NCBI RefSeq assembly: GCF_003610235.1
Contig: NZ_RAPR01000001.1
Coordinates: forward strand, 3,100,001 to 3,164,000
Source: Catellatospora citrea
GTDB taxonomy: Bacteria; Actinomycetota; Actinomycetes; Mycobacteriales; Micromonosporaceae
Length of the DNA stretch: 64,000 nt
Reading direction: 5' to 3'
A model generated the notes under the pieces. It was not told where the DNA came from. It ran no database searches and was given only the letters and a program-made list of their open reading frames with translations. Below, piece after piece: positions 42,557 through 50,417 of the stretch (position 1 is the first letter of the stretch; the number at the start of each line of letters is the position of its first letter). The position numbers and the translations under genes were made by a program.

Positions 42557-43174
42557 TTACAGGCCGTCGGCGGCTGGCAGTCGACCGAGGACCGGCATCG
42601 GCTGGAAGGCTTCGGCGTAAGTGGTGCCGGTGCGCATTCCGTGCAGTCGGCCGAGTGTTTCGACCATCGGCCAGAAGTGGCTGGTGATCGGTTGGGATGC
42701 ATGTGCACAGGCGGCCCGCTGCTTGAGGTCCCAGGTGGCTGAGACGTCGACGATGACAGGGAGGTGCAACGGGCGGCCGTACATGTCGAGGCCGTTGTAT
42801 CCGTCGCAGTGGTAGACGCGGGCGGGGCGTCCGTTCGCGATAACGACCTCCGGCAGTACGGCCAGCAGCGTGGTGGCGGTGGTGCGGTGTGCGGGGTGGA
42901 TGTCCTCGGGGCTGTGAGTGATCACCGCATCGGGTTGTAGACGGGTGAGTAGGTCGGCAACGGTGTGTGTGGCCAGGTCGTCGAGTAGCTCGCATTCGGC
43001 GCCGAGCAGCTTGGCACCTGCCTCGGCCTCGCCGTCCCTGGTCGCGTTGCTGCGGGGGACGGCTACGACGGTGCGGCCTCCGGCGCGGGCGTGGGCGGCC
43101 AGCGTCCCGCCCGCCCACAGTTCGGCGTCGTCGGCGTGGGCCATGAATGCGAGCAACGTGCCATGGCTCACCAT
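42557..43174 (-). CDS. PIG-L family N-acetyl-sugar deacetylase
   Basis: Zinc-dependent deacetylase of the PIG-L/LmbE/MshB family, 205 residues. The zinc motif A12-HADDAE-18 replaces the usual AHPDDAE, and the third ligand is in EDIHPAHRTT. Family members remove acetyl groups from GlcNAc-like residues, as in mycothiol or tunicamycin assembly. Here a deacetylation of a GlcNAc-type glycoside made by the nearby glycosyltransferases is plausible. Its ATG overlaps the end of the exonuclease gene by 7 bp. Confidence 0.85.
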   Translation of the reverse strand: MVSHGTLLAFMAHADDAELWAGGTLAAHARAGGRTVVAVPRSNATRDGEAEAGAKLLGAECELLDDLATHTVADLLTRLQPDAVITHSPEDIHPAHRTTATTLLAVLPEVVIANGRPARVYHCDGYNGLDMYGRPLHLPVIVDVSATWDLKQRAACAHASQPITSHFWPMVETLGRLHGMRTGTTYAEAFQPMPVLGRLPAADGL

Positions 43175-44076
43175 AAGCCGAGTTCCTCTACCAGATCTGC
43201 GGGCTTGGGCAGCAGCGGGCTGGGCTCGCCGGTTGGGGTGCACGGCACGTCGAGGTCGGTTTGCAGTCTGATCATGTTGCGCCATTTCAGCGCTAGTTCG
43301 AATTGTTCGGCGACGTGCCTGCCGCGGCCGCTGGCGAGGCGTCCTGAAGCGGGCAGTTCATCGAGGGAGAGCCCCTCGGCGAGCAGTTTCGCCGCAGTGG
43401 TGGCACCGATGCCGTGGACGCCGGGGATCTCGTCGGCCGGGTCACCGGACAGCGCTCGGAAGTCCGCCCATTGGGCGGGGGTGACGGCGTGGCGGCGGAA
43501 CACCTCGGCCGGGGTGACCAGTCGCTGGCCCGCGCGGAACTTCGTGTTGAGGACCACTACGCGGTCGTCGATGAGCTGGTAGTAGTCCTTGTCCCTGGTC
43601 ATCATGAGGATTGGTCGCGGCGGTGGGGTGCGGCTCACGATCGTGGCGATGACATCGTCGGCCTCGGCGTGTTCCATCTCGGCCCAGCTGATACCGACCA
43701 GGTTCAGGCCCCGTTTCACGTCGGGAAGGAACTGCAGCGGCAGAAGTGCGGCGTCATCGGCTGGGCGGCTGGCCTTGTAGCCCTCGTGGGTTTCCTTGCG
43801 GTCGGCGCCGCCGTGCTCGCCGTCGAACACCACGAGCACCTCGGGTTGGCCGCCGGGCACGTCTTCGCGGATCGCGACGCGCAGGAGCGCGAAGAACGCG
43901 AACAGGCCGGTGAGCAGCCGCGTCTTGTCGCGGGAGTAGATAGGTGCGGGGAATCCGAAGGTGCCGCCCCATAGAAGGTTGTGGCCGTCGACGAGCAGCA
44001 GCGGAACCATGTCGGGTGCGGCAGGCTCAGTACCGGGGATGGGAAGCATCGGCTGCAGGTGCGGTGTCCCGCCCAT
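43168..44076 (-). CDS. 5'-3' exonuclease (FEN/PIN-like domain)
   Basis: The 302-residue nuclease is of the bacteriophage-T5/Pol I 5'-exonuclease type. Acidic metal ligands occur in LLVDGHNLLW, VVFDGEHGG, EMEHAEADDVIA and TRDKDYYQL. The helix-hairpin-helix segment DEIPGVHGIGATTAAKLL binds DNA. It is separate from polymerase I. In a small-molecule pathway a nuclease would be odd, so its place in this coupled block hints at a nucleic-acid step. ATG overlaps the GT4 stop as TGATG. Confidence 0.88.
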   Translation of the reverse strand: MGGTPHLQPMLPIPGTEPAAPDMVPLLLVDGHNLLWGGTFGFPAPIYSRDKTRLLTGLFAFFALLRVAIREDVPGGQPEVLVVFDGEHGGADRKETHEGYKASRPADDAALLPLQFLPDVKRGLNLVGISWAEMEHAEADDVIATIVSRTPPPRPILMMTRDKDYYQLIDDRVVVLNTKFRAGQRLVTPAEVFRRHAVTPAQWADFRALSGDPADEIPGVHGIGATTAAKLLAEGLSLDELPASGRLASGRGRHVAEQFELALKWRNMIRLQTDLDVPCTPTGEPSPLLPKPADLVEELGLW

Positions 44077-45173
44077 CAGCTCACCGCCTTTAGCAGAAGG
44101 TCAGCAACGAGGGCGGGCCGATAGTCCCGGCTGCGGTAGTAGCCGGCCCGTGAAGTCTGTTCGTAGCGTACTGGGTCGGCCAGCAGTTCCCCAGCGGCAC
44201 GCCACAGACCTCCTGGGCCTTCGCTGATCGGCACGATGATGCCACCGTCGCCCACCAGGGCGGGCAGGTTGTCGACATCGTGTGCGACCACCGGCGTGCC
44301 AGCGGCGAGCGCTTCCAGCGCAACGAGCCCGAACGTCTCGGCCAGCGACGGCACGATCACCACGGATGCGCTGCCGAGCCAGGACGGCACCTGAGTCCAC
44401 GCCAGGCCGCTGCGCAACACGATGCCCGCCCGGTTGGCTAGTTCCCGACAGAGAGTGAGGTGCTTGTGCTGGGCGCCCGGGGCCGACTCGAATCCGGCTG
44501 CTGAGACCGCTACCTCGACCAGGCGTGACATCTGTGCCTGGCGGCCCGCTGCGAGCAGCGGCGCGATGCCTTTCTCCTCGCCGAGCCTGGCGAGCACGCG
44601 TACGGGGCCGTGCTGGCGTAGCGACCGGCGTTTGGGCTCAGACGTCGGCCCGGTGTCGACGAGCAGAGTGTTCGGCACAACTTGCCACCCGGAGATCTCG
44701 TAGCGGTGGCCGGCCGCGCGCAGCACGTGCTCGGATGGAGCTATCACCACCTCCGCACGCTGTAGTGCGGCGTCCATGTCTTCGCGGTGGCCGATCACGT
44801 GTACTGCCAGCACCGGTTTCGTGTGCCCGCCGATGGGCACGGCCCGGCCGAGTCCCCACAGCGCGTCAACGTAGACCGCAGCGGCGGCGCGGTGTCGTTG
44901 GTAGATCCGCTGGAGCTCGCGGGTCAGCCTGGAGCCTGCGGTCGAGATCGCCGCCCGTAACGTCTCGTCGCTACACGGGCGCGGGATCTGCAAGGACTCC
45001 AGGGTGCAGACGGTGGCTCCCTCGTACGCTGGTGCTTGGTCCGGCTCGGCGGTGATGATTACCGCGTCGTGACCGGCCGCGACGAGCGCGGCGGCGTGGG
45101 CGGCCACGGCTCGTTCCATCCCGGCTGCGGCGTCAGGGCGCCAGGATACGAGCACGAATGCGATGGCGCTCAT
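44076..45173 (-). CDS. Family 4 glycosyltransferase
   Basis: The 365-residue GT-B enzyme has an N-terminal acceptor domain (SAIAFVLVSWRPDAAAGMER). The C-terminal donor domain has VRVLARLGEEKGIAPLL and the E-x7-E motif in SLAETFGLVALEALAAG, then TPVVAHDVDNLPALVGDGG. Retaining GT4 enzymes use UDP-GlcNAc, GDP-Man or similar donors; MshA is a distant relative. With the PIG-L deacetylase it could form a GlcNAc-then-GlcN unit. It overlaps the phosphoribosyltransferase by ATGA. Confidence 0.88.
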   Translation of the reverse strand: MSAIAFVLVSWRPDAAAGMERAVAAHAAALVAAGHDAVIITAEPDQAPAYEGATVCTLESLQIPRPCSDETLRAAISTAGSRLTRELQRIYQRHRAAAAVYVDALWGLGRAVPIGGHTKPVLAVHVIGHREDMDAALQRAEVVIAPSEHVLRAAGHRYEISGWQVVPNTLLVDTGPTSEPKRRSLRQHGPVRVLARLGEEKGIAPLLAAGRQAQMSRLVEVAVSAAGFESAPGAQHKHLTLCRELANRAGIVLRSGLAWTQVPSWLGSASVVIVPSLAETFGLVALEALAAGTPVVAHDVDNLPALVGDGGIIVPISEGPGGLWRAAGELLADPVRYEQTSRAGYYRSRDYRPALVADLLLKAVS

Positions 45174-45727
45174 GGGTTGATCCGCCGTGGGAGTGGTAGC
45201 GGTTCCTGCGGCTGGCCGCCTGGCAGGTGCCCTTCCCAGGGGAAGCGAACCCAGTCGCCCACCGTCCACGCCCACAGGTCGGGCCGGATGGGCGATCCCT
45301 CGTTGAGGCACAGCGTGACGGTCAGCACGCGGGCGTCGGGGGCCACTAGCGGATGCAGCGATGGGCGCAGTGCGTCGAATGTAGCTCCGGTTCCGCAGAT
45401 GTCGTCAACCAGGACTACCGGCCCCGGCAATCGATGGCCTTCCAAGGCGGCGCTGAGCGTGGTGACGTCGGTGGTGACCTGTCCGGTCGCCTGACTGTAG
45501 AGGTCGTCGGTGGCGTTGTGGCGGGCGGCGACCCAGAACCTGCTGGTGACAAGTTTCGCGGCGAGTTTCTCGGCTGGGACCAGGCCGCCGTTGGCGATGC
45601 CGATGATCGCGCCGGGCTGGCCGAAGCGGGTGACCAGCGCTGAGCCCAGCATGCCGATGGCGTGGTCGACCACCTCGTCGGTCAGGGTCAGGACCCTGGT
45701 GTGGGCGAACGTGCGTTGGCTGGTCAT
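45170..45727 (-). CDS. Purine-type phosphoribosyltransferase
   Basis: The 185-residue type I phosphoribosyltransferase has the PRPP-binding motif VVLVDDICGTGATF and an N-terminal IIGIANGGLVPAEKLA loop. The fold is that of xanthine/hypoxanthine/guanine phosphoribosyltransferases. In toyocamycin-type pathways a phosphoribosyltransferase handles a 7-deazapurine base, so preQ0 or a derivative is a reasonable substrate guess. It overlaps both neighbours by 4 bp. Confidence 0.85.
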   Translation of the reverse strand: MTSQRTFAHTRVLTLTDEVVDHAIGMLGSALVTRFGQPGAIIGIANGGLVPAEKLAAKLVTSRFWVAARHNATDDLYSQATGQVTTDVTTLSAALEGHRLPGPVVLVDDICGTGATFDALRPSLHPLVAPDARVLTVTLCLNEGSPIRPDLWAWTVGDWVRFPWEGHLPGGQPQEPLPLPRRINP

Positions 45728-46653
45728 GCCGCACCGTCCGAGCCGGTCAGGGCCAGGTCGGCGGCCGATTGCAGGGGACGGAGCCCGGAGATGCTCAGCG
45801 CTTGATCGCCGTTGCGCCAGACCCGGCCGTCGGCGCGGATAACGGTGAACCCGGCCGCTGACCGGCGTGATCGCAGGCGCACCTGCATCCCGGCCGGAAC
45901 CTTCAAGGCCGACACAAGCGCGCTGGCACGCTCGTCGGTCAGCATCTCGGCGCTCAGGCTGGCACCCGCCCCAATCGGCAGCATCTGCAGCAACGTCACG
46001 CCGAGAGCGCCGAGGTCGGCAGCCAGGTCGATGACCTGCTGCGCCGCTTGGTAGTTGCGCTGCATGAGCACCGTCTGCAACTGGACGGGAATCTGGTGCG
46101 CCACGGCCGCGCGTACCCCGTCACAGCCGCGTTGGAAGCTGCCCTCGCCACGCATGCGGTCGTGGGTGTTGGCGTCGGGCCCGTCGAAGGAGACACGGAT
46201 CGCGTCCAGCCTGTCCAGCTCCTTGGCGCGCCGGGCCAGGTGCCAGCCGTTGGTGGTGACGGAGACGACGGAACGGCCGCCGGCGGCGACTCGGCCCGCT
46301 CGCGCGGGAAGGTCGCGTAGCAGCAGCGGCTCGCCTCCGGAGATGTCGACGCCGAGCAGGTCGGCTTCGGCGAGGATCCCAGCGATGCGTGCCTGGCCGG
46401 TTCGGTCGAGTTCGCGTACGGAGATGTCGTCCAGGCACTGGGGGCAGTGCAGGTTGCAGCGCACGATTGGTGACCAGCACACGCTAACGGGGGTGGAGCG
46501 TTCAAGTCGGGCGACGTCGGCCAGGGGCCATTGCGCAACCAGGGTGTCGTCCAGGGTGATCCGGCCGGGGTCCAGCTCGTGCGGGCTGAGGTGGGTCAGG
46601 CCCACGGCGGGGTCGTGCACGAGGCGACCGGCCGCGGAGAATACTCGTTTCAT
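45724..46653 (-). CDS. Radical SAM enzyme
   Basis: The 309-residue radical SAM protein has the [4Fe-4S] motif CNLHCPQC (C-x3-C-x2-C) in IVRCNLHCPQCLDD. The GGE motif is DISGGEPLLLRDLP, and TTNGWHLARRA and IRVSFDGPDANTHD are further typical strands. No SPASM cysteine cluster is visible at the C-terminus. The reaction is unknown; candidates are a C-C or C-N rearrangement on the glycan or base. It overlaps the genes on both sides by ATGA. Confidence 0.85.
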   Translation of the reverse strand: MKRVFSAAGRLVHDPAVGLTHLSPHELDPGRITLDDTLVAQWPLADVARLERSTPVSVCWSPIVRCNLHCPQCLDDISVRELDRTGQARIAGILAEADLLGVDISGGEPLLLRDLPARAGRVAAGGRSVVSVTTNGWHLARRAKELDRLDAIRVSFDGPDANTHDRMRGEGSFQRGCDGVRAAVAHQIPVQLQTVLMQRNYQAAQQVIDLAADLGALGVTLLQMLPIGAGASLSAEMLTDERASALVSALKVPAGMQVRLRSRRSAAGFTVIRADGRVWRNGDQALSISGLRPLQSAADLALTGSDGAA

Positions 46654-47690
46654 CGCAACTCCTGCGCGGTTTGTAGAAGACGCTGCGCGGTGGCGGCGAG
46701 CTGGTCGGCTCGGCCGCAGGGGGCGGGCTGCTCAAGCAGTTGCCGGAAGTAGGCGACCCTTTCGGCGGCTGTGGCGAACTTGGCCTGCCACTGTTGTTGT
46801 GCGTCGGGCGGGTCGATGTGGTAGCCGCGGACCTGCCGCAGCGGAGCTACTTTGCAGCCCGCTGCGATGAGTGCCGCGCCGAGGTGGGTGTCTTCGCTTC
46901 CCCAACCGGACGCATCGAACCCGGCGTCGAACCCGCCCACTTCGAACACCGCTGCGCGAGGGACGGCCACCAGCGCTGTGACGACCATGCGGGGCAGGTC
47001 CCAGTCGTGGTAGGCGCGCCCGAAGCCCAGCGCCACGAACTCGTCGGTGTGGTCGAGCGGATGCCCGGTGAATGGCTGGTCGTAGACCTGGCCGGTGTAG
47101 AACATGGGCACCCCGGCCGGTGCGCGCCAGCAGACACGGTGGTCGGCGCGCAGATCCGGCTCACTGCTCGGCACCACTGCCCGGCCGTGCCCGGCAGACG
47201 CGTACGGGATTCCATGGCGGAACCCGACCAGCACCAGCTCCGGATGCGCCCGCACGGCGATGTCGGCCAGCACATGGCGGGGTAGCACCATGTCGGCGTC
47301 CAGGTAGACAACCGTGTCCGCCTCGGCGAGATAGGTGCCGACGTTGCGCGCCGCCGCGCCACCTACCCGATCAGGCAGCCGCCAGGTGACATCGACGACG
47401 GGGTGGCTGGCCGCGACCGCTGTGGTGTCGTCGCTGGAGGCGTCGTCTATGACGATCACCTCGAATGTGCCGGAGGTGTCCTGCGCGCCGAGCGCATCGA
47501 GCACCGTCGCGAGGCTGTGCTCGGCGTTGCGGGCGGGGATTACCACCGACAGCGACGTCCCTGACGCCTTGGTCGCCGCGGTGACGCTGTGCCAGTCGAC
47601 TTTTCTCGCCCAGCAGATTGCCTCAGCGATCTGCCGGTAGTCGTTGTCCCGGTGAGCCAGCGCCCGGCTCAGCGTGTCTCTCACGGTCAC
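46650..47690 (-). CDS. Family 2 glycosyltransferase
   Basis: The 346-residue GT-A enzyme has LSVVIPARNAEHSLATVLDA, the nucleotide-binding VIVIDDASSDDT and the metal-binding DxD as VVYLDADMVLP. GWGSEDTHLGAAL resembles the galactosyltransferase C-terminal ED motif. Inverting GT2 enzymes transfer one sugar from a UDP-sugar. The GTG at 47690 is chosen because it makes a GTGA overlap with the previous gene, as at most other junctions of the block. Confidence 0.87.
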   Translation of the reverse strand: MTVRDTLSRALAHRDNDYRQIAEAICWARKVDWHSVTAATKASGTSLSVVIPARNAEHSLATVLDALGAQDTSGTFEVIVIDDASSDDTTAVAASHPVVDVTWRLPDRVGGAAARNVGTYLAEADTVVYLDADMVLPRHVLADIAVRAHPELVLVGFRHGIPYASAGHGRAVVPSSEPDLRADHRVCWRAPAGVPMFYTGQVYDQPFTGHPLDHTDEFVALGFGRAYHDWDLPRMVVTALVAVPRAAVFEVGGFDAGFDASGWGSEDTHLGAALIAAGCKVAPLRQVRGYHIDPPDAQQQWQAKFATAAERVAYFRQLLEQPAPCGRADQLAATAQRLLQTAQELR

Positions 47691-48175
47691 CACCCCCAAT
47701 CGGTGAGGACGGCGTGGGCTTGGGGCCAGCCGTGGGCGTGGTCGTAGATCCAGAACACGCGTGGCCGCTGCGGCAGTGCCAGAAGGTCGGCCAGCAGGGT
47801 CAGGTAAAGCGGCTCGGCCACGACGAGTAGTTCTTCGGGCATGCCGTGCGAGGTGATCTCAGCATCGACGGCCTGCTTGACGTGCGGCCTCAGCTGCTCG
47901 GCACGCGCGGTATCCAGCGGCCGGTCGTATGGCTCGAGCCGGGTTTCGGCGGTGATCCAGCCGTGCTGGGCCGACAGGAACCGCACACGGGACCGCAGCC
48001 CAGGCCGCTCGCCCAGCCATTGCCGCAGGGGCGGCACCACACCTCCGTCGTAGAGGTCTAGCGCCGGCAGGGCTCCCCGGCCGAGCGTCTTCTCTTTCGA
48101 GCAGGCGACGACGACCATGCGCTGCTGATAATCGACTCCCGGTCGGTGTTCGAGGTTGGTCATGCGTGATTTCAT
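47687..48175 (-). CDS. YaaA/DUF6884-like protein
   Basis: The 162-residue protein has the pattern VVVACSKEKTLGRG, then ALDLYDGGVVPPLRQW, VRFLSAQHGWITAETRLEPY and a C-terminal VFWIYDHAHGWP. The spacing Cys-Ser-Lys ... LYDG ... SAQHG ... PYD resembles DUF6884 and YaaA proteins, whose biochemistry is poorly known. I suspect a link to tRNA-guanine-transglycosylase-like proteins, which use 7-deazaguanines, but cannot show it. Coupled by ATGA to the FGE-like gene and by GTGA to the GT2. Confidence 0.65.
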   Translation of the reverse strand: MKSRMTNLEHRPGVDYQQRMVVVACSKEKTLGRGALPALDLYDGGVVPPLRQWLGERPGLRSRVRFLSAQHGWITAETRLEPYDRPLDTARAEQLRPHVKQAVDAEITSHGMPEELLVVAEPLYLTLLADLLALPQRPRVFWIYDHAHGWPQAHAVLTDWGW

Positions 48176-48753
48176 GCCGTTCTCACCACCCGGATGCCGA
48201 TGCCGGGCGAGCACCGCTCTGCGTGCACGGCGTTGAGGAACGTGGTCTGCCCGTACAGCGGGCGCGAGGCGTAGGAGCCGCCCCTGATCCAACGGCCACC
48301 GCCCATGACCTGCGAGGCGGTCCACTCCCACACGTTGCCCGCGAGATCCAGCACGCCCTGTGGAGTTGCGCCAGCCGGATAGGCGCCCACCGGTGCCGGG
48401 CCGTCGAACACTGCATCGTGGCGGAGCCTGGCCAGGTGCGGTGCCCAGTCCTGCTCGCCCCAGGGGAACCTGCGCCGTTGAGGCCCGGCGGCGATCCACT
48501 CCCATTCCACCGAGGTCGGCAGCCTGCCGCCGACTTCTATGGCCAGGCGGGCTGCGGCTCGGTGGTTTAGGCCGATCACCGGCATCAGCGATGGGCCGTC
48601 GAGGTTGACCTGGCTGCACGTCAACGGGGTGGCGGTCACCAGAAGGTCAGCCACCGGGCGGGGCCGGGCGGCGTCTCCGAACAAGCACGTCCCACCGGGG
48701 ATGTGAATCCAGTTCAGCGTCTCGGTGGGGGCCGTATGCGGCTTCATCAGCAT
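48172..48753 (-). CDS. FGE-sulfatase/C-lectin-fold protein without catalytic Cys pair
   Basis: The 193-residue protein matches the SUMF1/FGE domain: WIHIPGGTCLFGD, GRLPTSVEWEWIAAG, RRFPWGEQDW, DLAGNVWEWTAS, RWIRGGSY and GIGIRVVR. The copper-binding Cys pair of formylglycine-generating enzymes, near SY, is absent: SYASRPLYGQ stands there instead. It is therefore unlikely to oxidise cysteine. Such folds also serve in EgtB-like enzymes, ligand-binding proteins and diversity-generating retroelement targets. GAGGTG precedes the ATG. It starts 7 bp after the reverse-transcriptase gene. Confidence 0.8.
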   Translation of the reverse strand: MLMKPHTAPTETLNWIHIPGGTCLFGDAARPRPVADLLVTATPLTCSQVNLDGPSLMPVIGLNHRAAARLAIEVGGRLPTSVEWEWIAAGPQRRRFPWGEQDWAPHLARLRHDAVFDGPAPVGAYPAGATPQGVLDLAGNVWEWTASQVMGGGRWIRGGSYASRPLYGQTTFLNAVHAERCSPGIGIRVVRTA

Positions 48754-48760
48754 CGTCACC

Positions 48761-49549
48761 TCACCCGTCGATGAGAAACAGGTCTTCGGCCAAAGCCAGG
48801 TACGGCGGCCGGATCTGGGTCTTGCGCGCATTCGGAGCCAGCCCGACCACCGCCAGCGCCTGCGTGATGTCCGATACCGCCGTGGCGGCCTCATCGCCGC
48901 TTCGGGCGCACGCGATGTAGTTGTCGGCGAACCGCACGACTCGGAGGTGCCCGAGCCGGGCGTCAGCCTGCGCGAGGCGCAGCTGGAACAGGACCGGCCA
49001 CAGGCCGCTGCCGGGGACCAGCGGTGACGGCAGTCCCTCTACCGCCCGGCGGAACAGCGCCAGGAAAGAGCCGTCCTGCACGTACTGGGCCAGCCAGCCC
49101 GTCAGCTCCTGGGCGCTGCTGCCAGCGGACGCAGCCGCGACATCGACGTCAGCCAGCCACGCCGAGCCGCCGTGCAGGTGGGCGTCCACCTGGCGGAGCG
49201 CGGTGATCCTGTTGCGTCCGGGCCGGTATCCCGACACCCAGTCGGCAAGTACCGCCGCGTCGAGGATGGGGTCGAGGATGTGCCGCAGGGCGCGGTGGAC
49301 GATGCGGTCCTCCACGGTGGGGATCACGGCCGGGAACTGCTTTCCCGCGTAGCTGGTCAGCTGCACCGTCCGCAGCGGGCCAGGGGTCCACTGCCCGCTG
49401 TGGATCCGGGCGGCGAGGTCGGCAAGCCTGGCCCGCATGCCTTTCCGGTAGGCCGCCCAGGACATCCCGTCCGCGCCCGGAGCGCTGCTGCGGCGCATGC
49501 ACGTCCGGGCGACTGGCACGAGATGCTTCGCATCGATGAGCAACGGCAT
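48761..49549 (-). CDS. Degenerate group-II-intron-like reverse transcriptase
   Basis: The 262-residue RT-like protein has G25-ADGMSW and the block IHSGQWTPGPLRTVQL. AVIPTVEDRIVHRALRHIL (residues 74-92) and GYRPGRNRITALRQ (107-120) follow, all close to group II intron RTs. The catalytic motifs are altered. Motif A is D134-V-D136 without the following aromatic residues. The usual QG-x-x-x-SP is PGSGLWPV (179-186). Motif C is F207-A-D209-N210 and not YADD. Domain X and the endonuclease are missing. It may be inactive, RNA-binding or repurposed. No good ribosome-binding site precedes ATG 49549. Confidence 0.8.
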   Translation of the reverse strand: MPLLIDAKHLVPVARTCMRRSSAPGADGMSWAAYRKGMRARLADLAARIHSGQWTPGPLRTVQLTSYAGKQFPAVIPTVEDRIVHRALRHILDPILDAAVLADWVSGYRPGRNRITALRQVDAHLHGGSAWLADVDVAAASAGSSAQELTGWLAQYVQDGSFLALFRRAVEGLPSPLVPGSGLWPVLFQLRLAQADARLGHLRVVRFADNYIACARSGDEAATAVSDITQALAVVGLAPNARKTQIRPPYLALAEDLFLIDG

Positions 49550-49577
49550 GAGGGAGTGCGTGGGTGAGTGTCGATGC

Positions 49578-49689
49578 GCTAGGCTGTTTTCAGCCTGGAC
49601 GGCTGGAACGATCCCAACGCCTCGCATCTGAGGCCCGCTATCCAACACGCGCGGGCTAACGCGCTGGGAACGACGGCCCCGTCCAGGTC
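49578..49689 (-). ncRNA. Candidate structured RNA between queE and the RT gene
   Basis: On the minus strand CCTGGACGG pairs perfectly with CCGTCCAGG about 80 bases later. The stem continues with CGTTCCCAGCG/CGTTGGGATCG and an inner GCCCGC/GCGGGC. A second hairpin, AGGCTG-AAAA-CAGCCT, follows directly, then the RT start. It could be an RT-associated RNA, a leader or a complex terminator of the que transcript. Confidence 0.4.
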
Positions 49690-49694
49690 GTTTG

Positions 49695-50417
49695 CTATCT
49701 GCCACGGGTGTCACCCCACACCAGCACGTGCAGGCGGGTGCTCAGGTTCCAGCCGCGCTCGATCACCTCGTCGGCGATCTGCCGGGTCCGGGCGATGACC
49801 TGCTCCGGTTTGGCGCCCTCCGGCATGATCCAGATCTCGGTCAGGCCGAACTCCCGTTGAAGGCTGGCCACCTCCTGCAGGTCTGCCGGATCGGACACCA
49901 CGAACTTGAACCGCGCTTTGCCGGTGGCCTCCAGCGCCTTCAACGCGGCGCCGACGATCCGCCTAGGTTCGTCGTCGGATGGGGCGAAGCTGGCCAGCTT
50001 CGGCGAGACGTTGAACGCCGTCACCGCACCTGCCACCGCCGTGGTGGGGGCGAAGGTGCCGTTGGTCTCGATCTCCACTTCGCGGCCAGCTGCGGCCAGT
50101 GCGCGCACCACCGGATCCAGCAGCTGCTGCTGGATCAGCGGCTCACCCCCGGAGATCACGACGAGCCGGGTCGGATGTCCCAGCGCCCACGCCACCAGCT
50201 CCTCACCAGAGATCTTCTGGGTCTGCTCGGCGGCGTCGAAGCGCGACCAGTCCCAGGTGTAGGGCGTGTCGCACCGGCCACAGGTCAGGTTGCAGCGCGA
50301 CAGCCGGATGAACAGCGCCTGCCTTCCCGTGCTCGGCCCCTCGCCCTGCACGGTCGGTCCGAAAATCTCTGACACCAGCAGGGGCCGGTGCGGCATAGCA
50401 GCCAGCAGCGCGGTCAT
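49695..50417 (-). CDS. queE: 7-carboxy-7-deazaguanine synthase
   Basis: Radical SAM enzyme that contracts 6-carboxytetrahydropterin to 7-carboxy-7-deazaguanine, the third step to preQ0. The 240-residue protein has SEIFGPTVQGEGPSTG and the cluster motif CNLTCGRCDTPYTWDW. VVISGGEPLIQQ and IETNGTFAP follow. These are standard for QueE. Its ATG overlaps the queD stop side by 4 bp (50414-50417), indicating coupled translation. It ends the folE-queC-queD-queE block. Confidence 0.95.
   Translation of the reverse strand: MTALLAAMPHRPLLVSEIFGPTVQGEGPSTGRQALFIRLSRCNLTCGRCDTPYTWDWSRFDAAEQTQKISGEELVAWALGHPTRLVVISGGEPLIQQQLLDPVVRALAAAGREVEIETNGTFAPTTAVAGAVTAFNVSPKLASFAPSDDEPRRIVGAALKALEATGKARFKFVVSDPADLQEVASLQREFGLTEIWIMPEGAKPEQVIARTRQIADEVIERGWNLSTRLHVLVWGDTRGR

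Noticed and set aside
41055..43118. FxLD lanthipeptide precursor near the methyltransferase
   Set aside because: No short reading frame with a leader and a Cys/Ser/Thr-rich core was found in the gaps around the methyltransferase.
48761..49549. Complete group II intron
   Set aside because: No maturase domain X, no intron domain V hairpin next to the gene, and the gene is tightly spaced with its neighbour.
48172..49694. Diversity-generating retroelement (RT plus C-lectin-fold target)
   Set aside because: I compared the end of the FGE-like gene with the intergenic region and found no near-identical template repeat with adenine-specific differences. The RT also lacks a normal YADD motif. Only the gene pairing fits.
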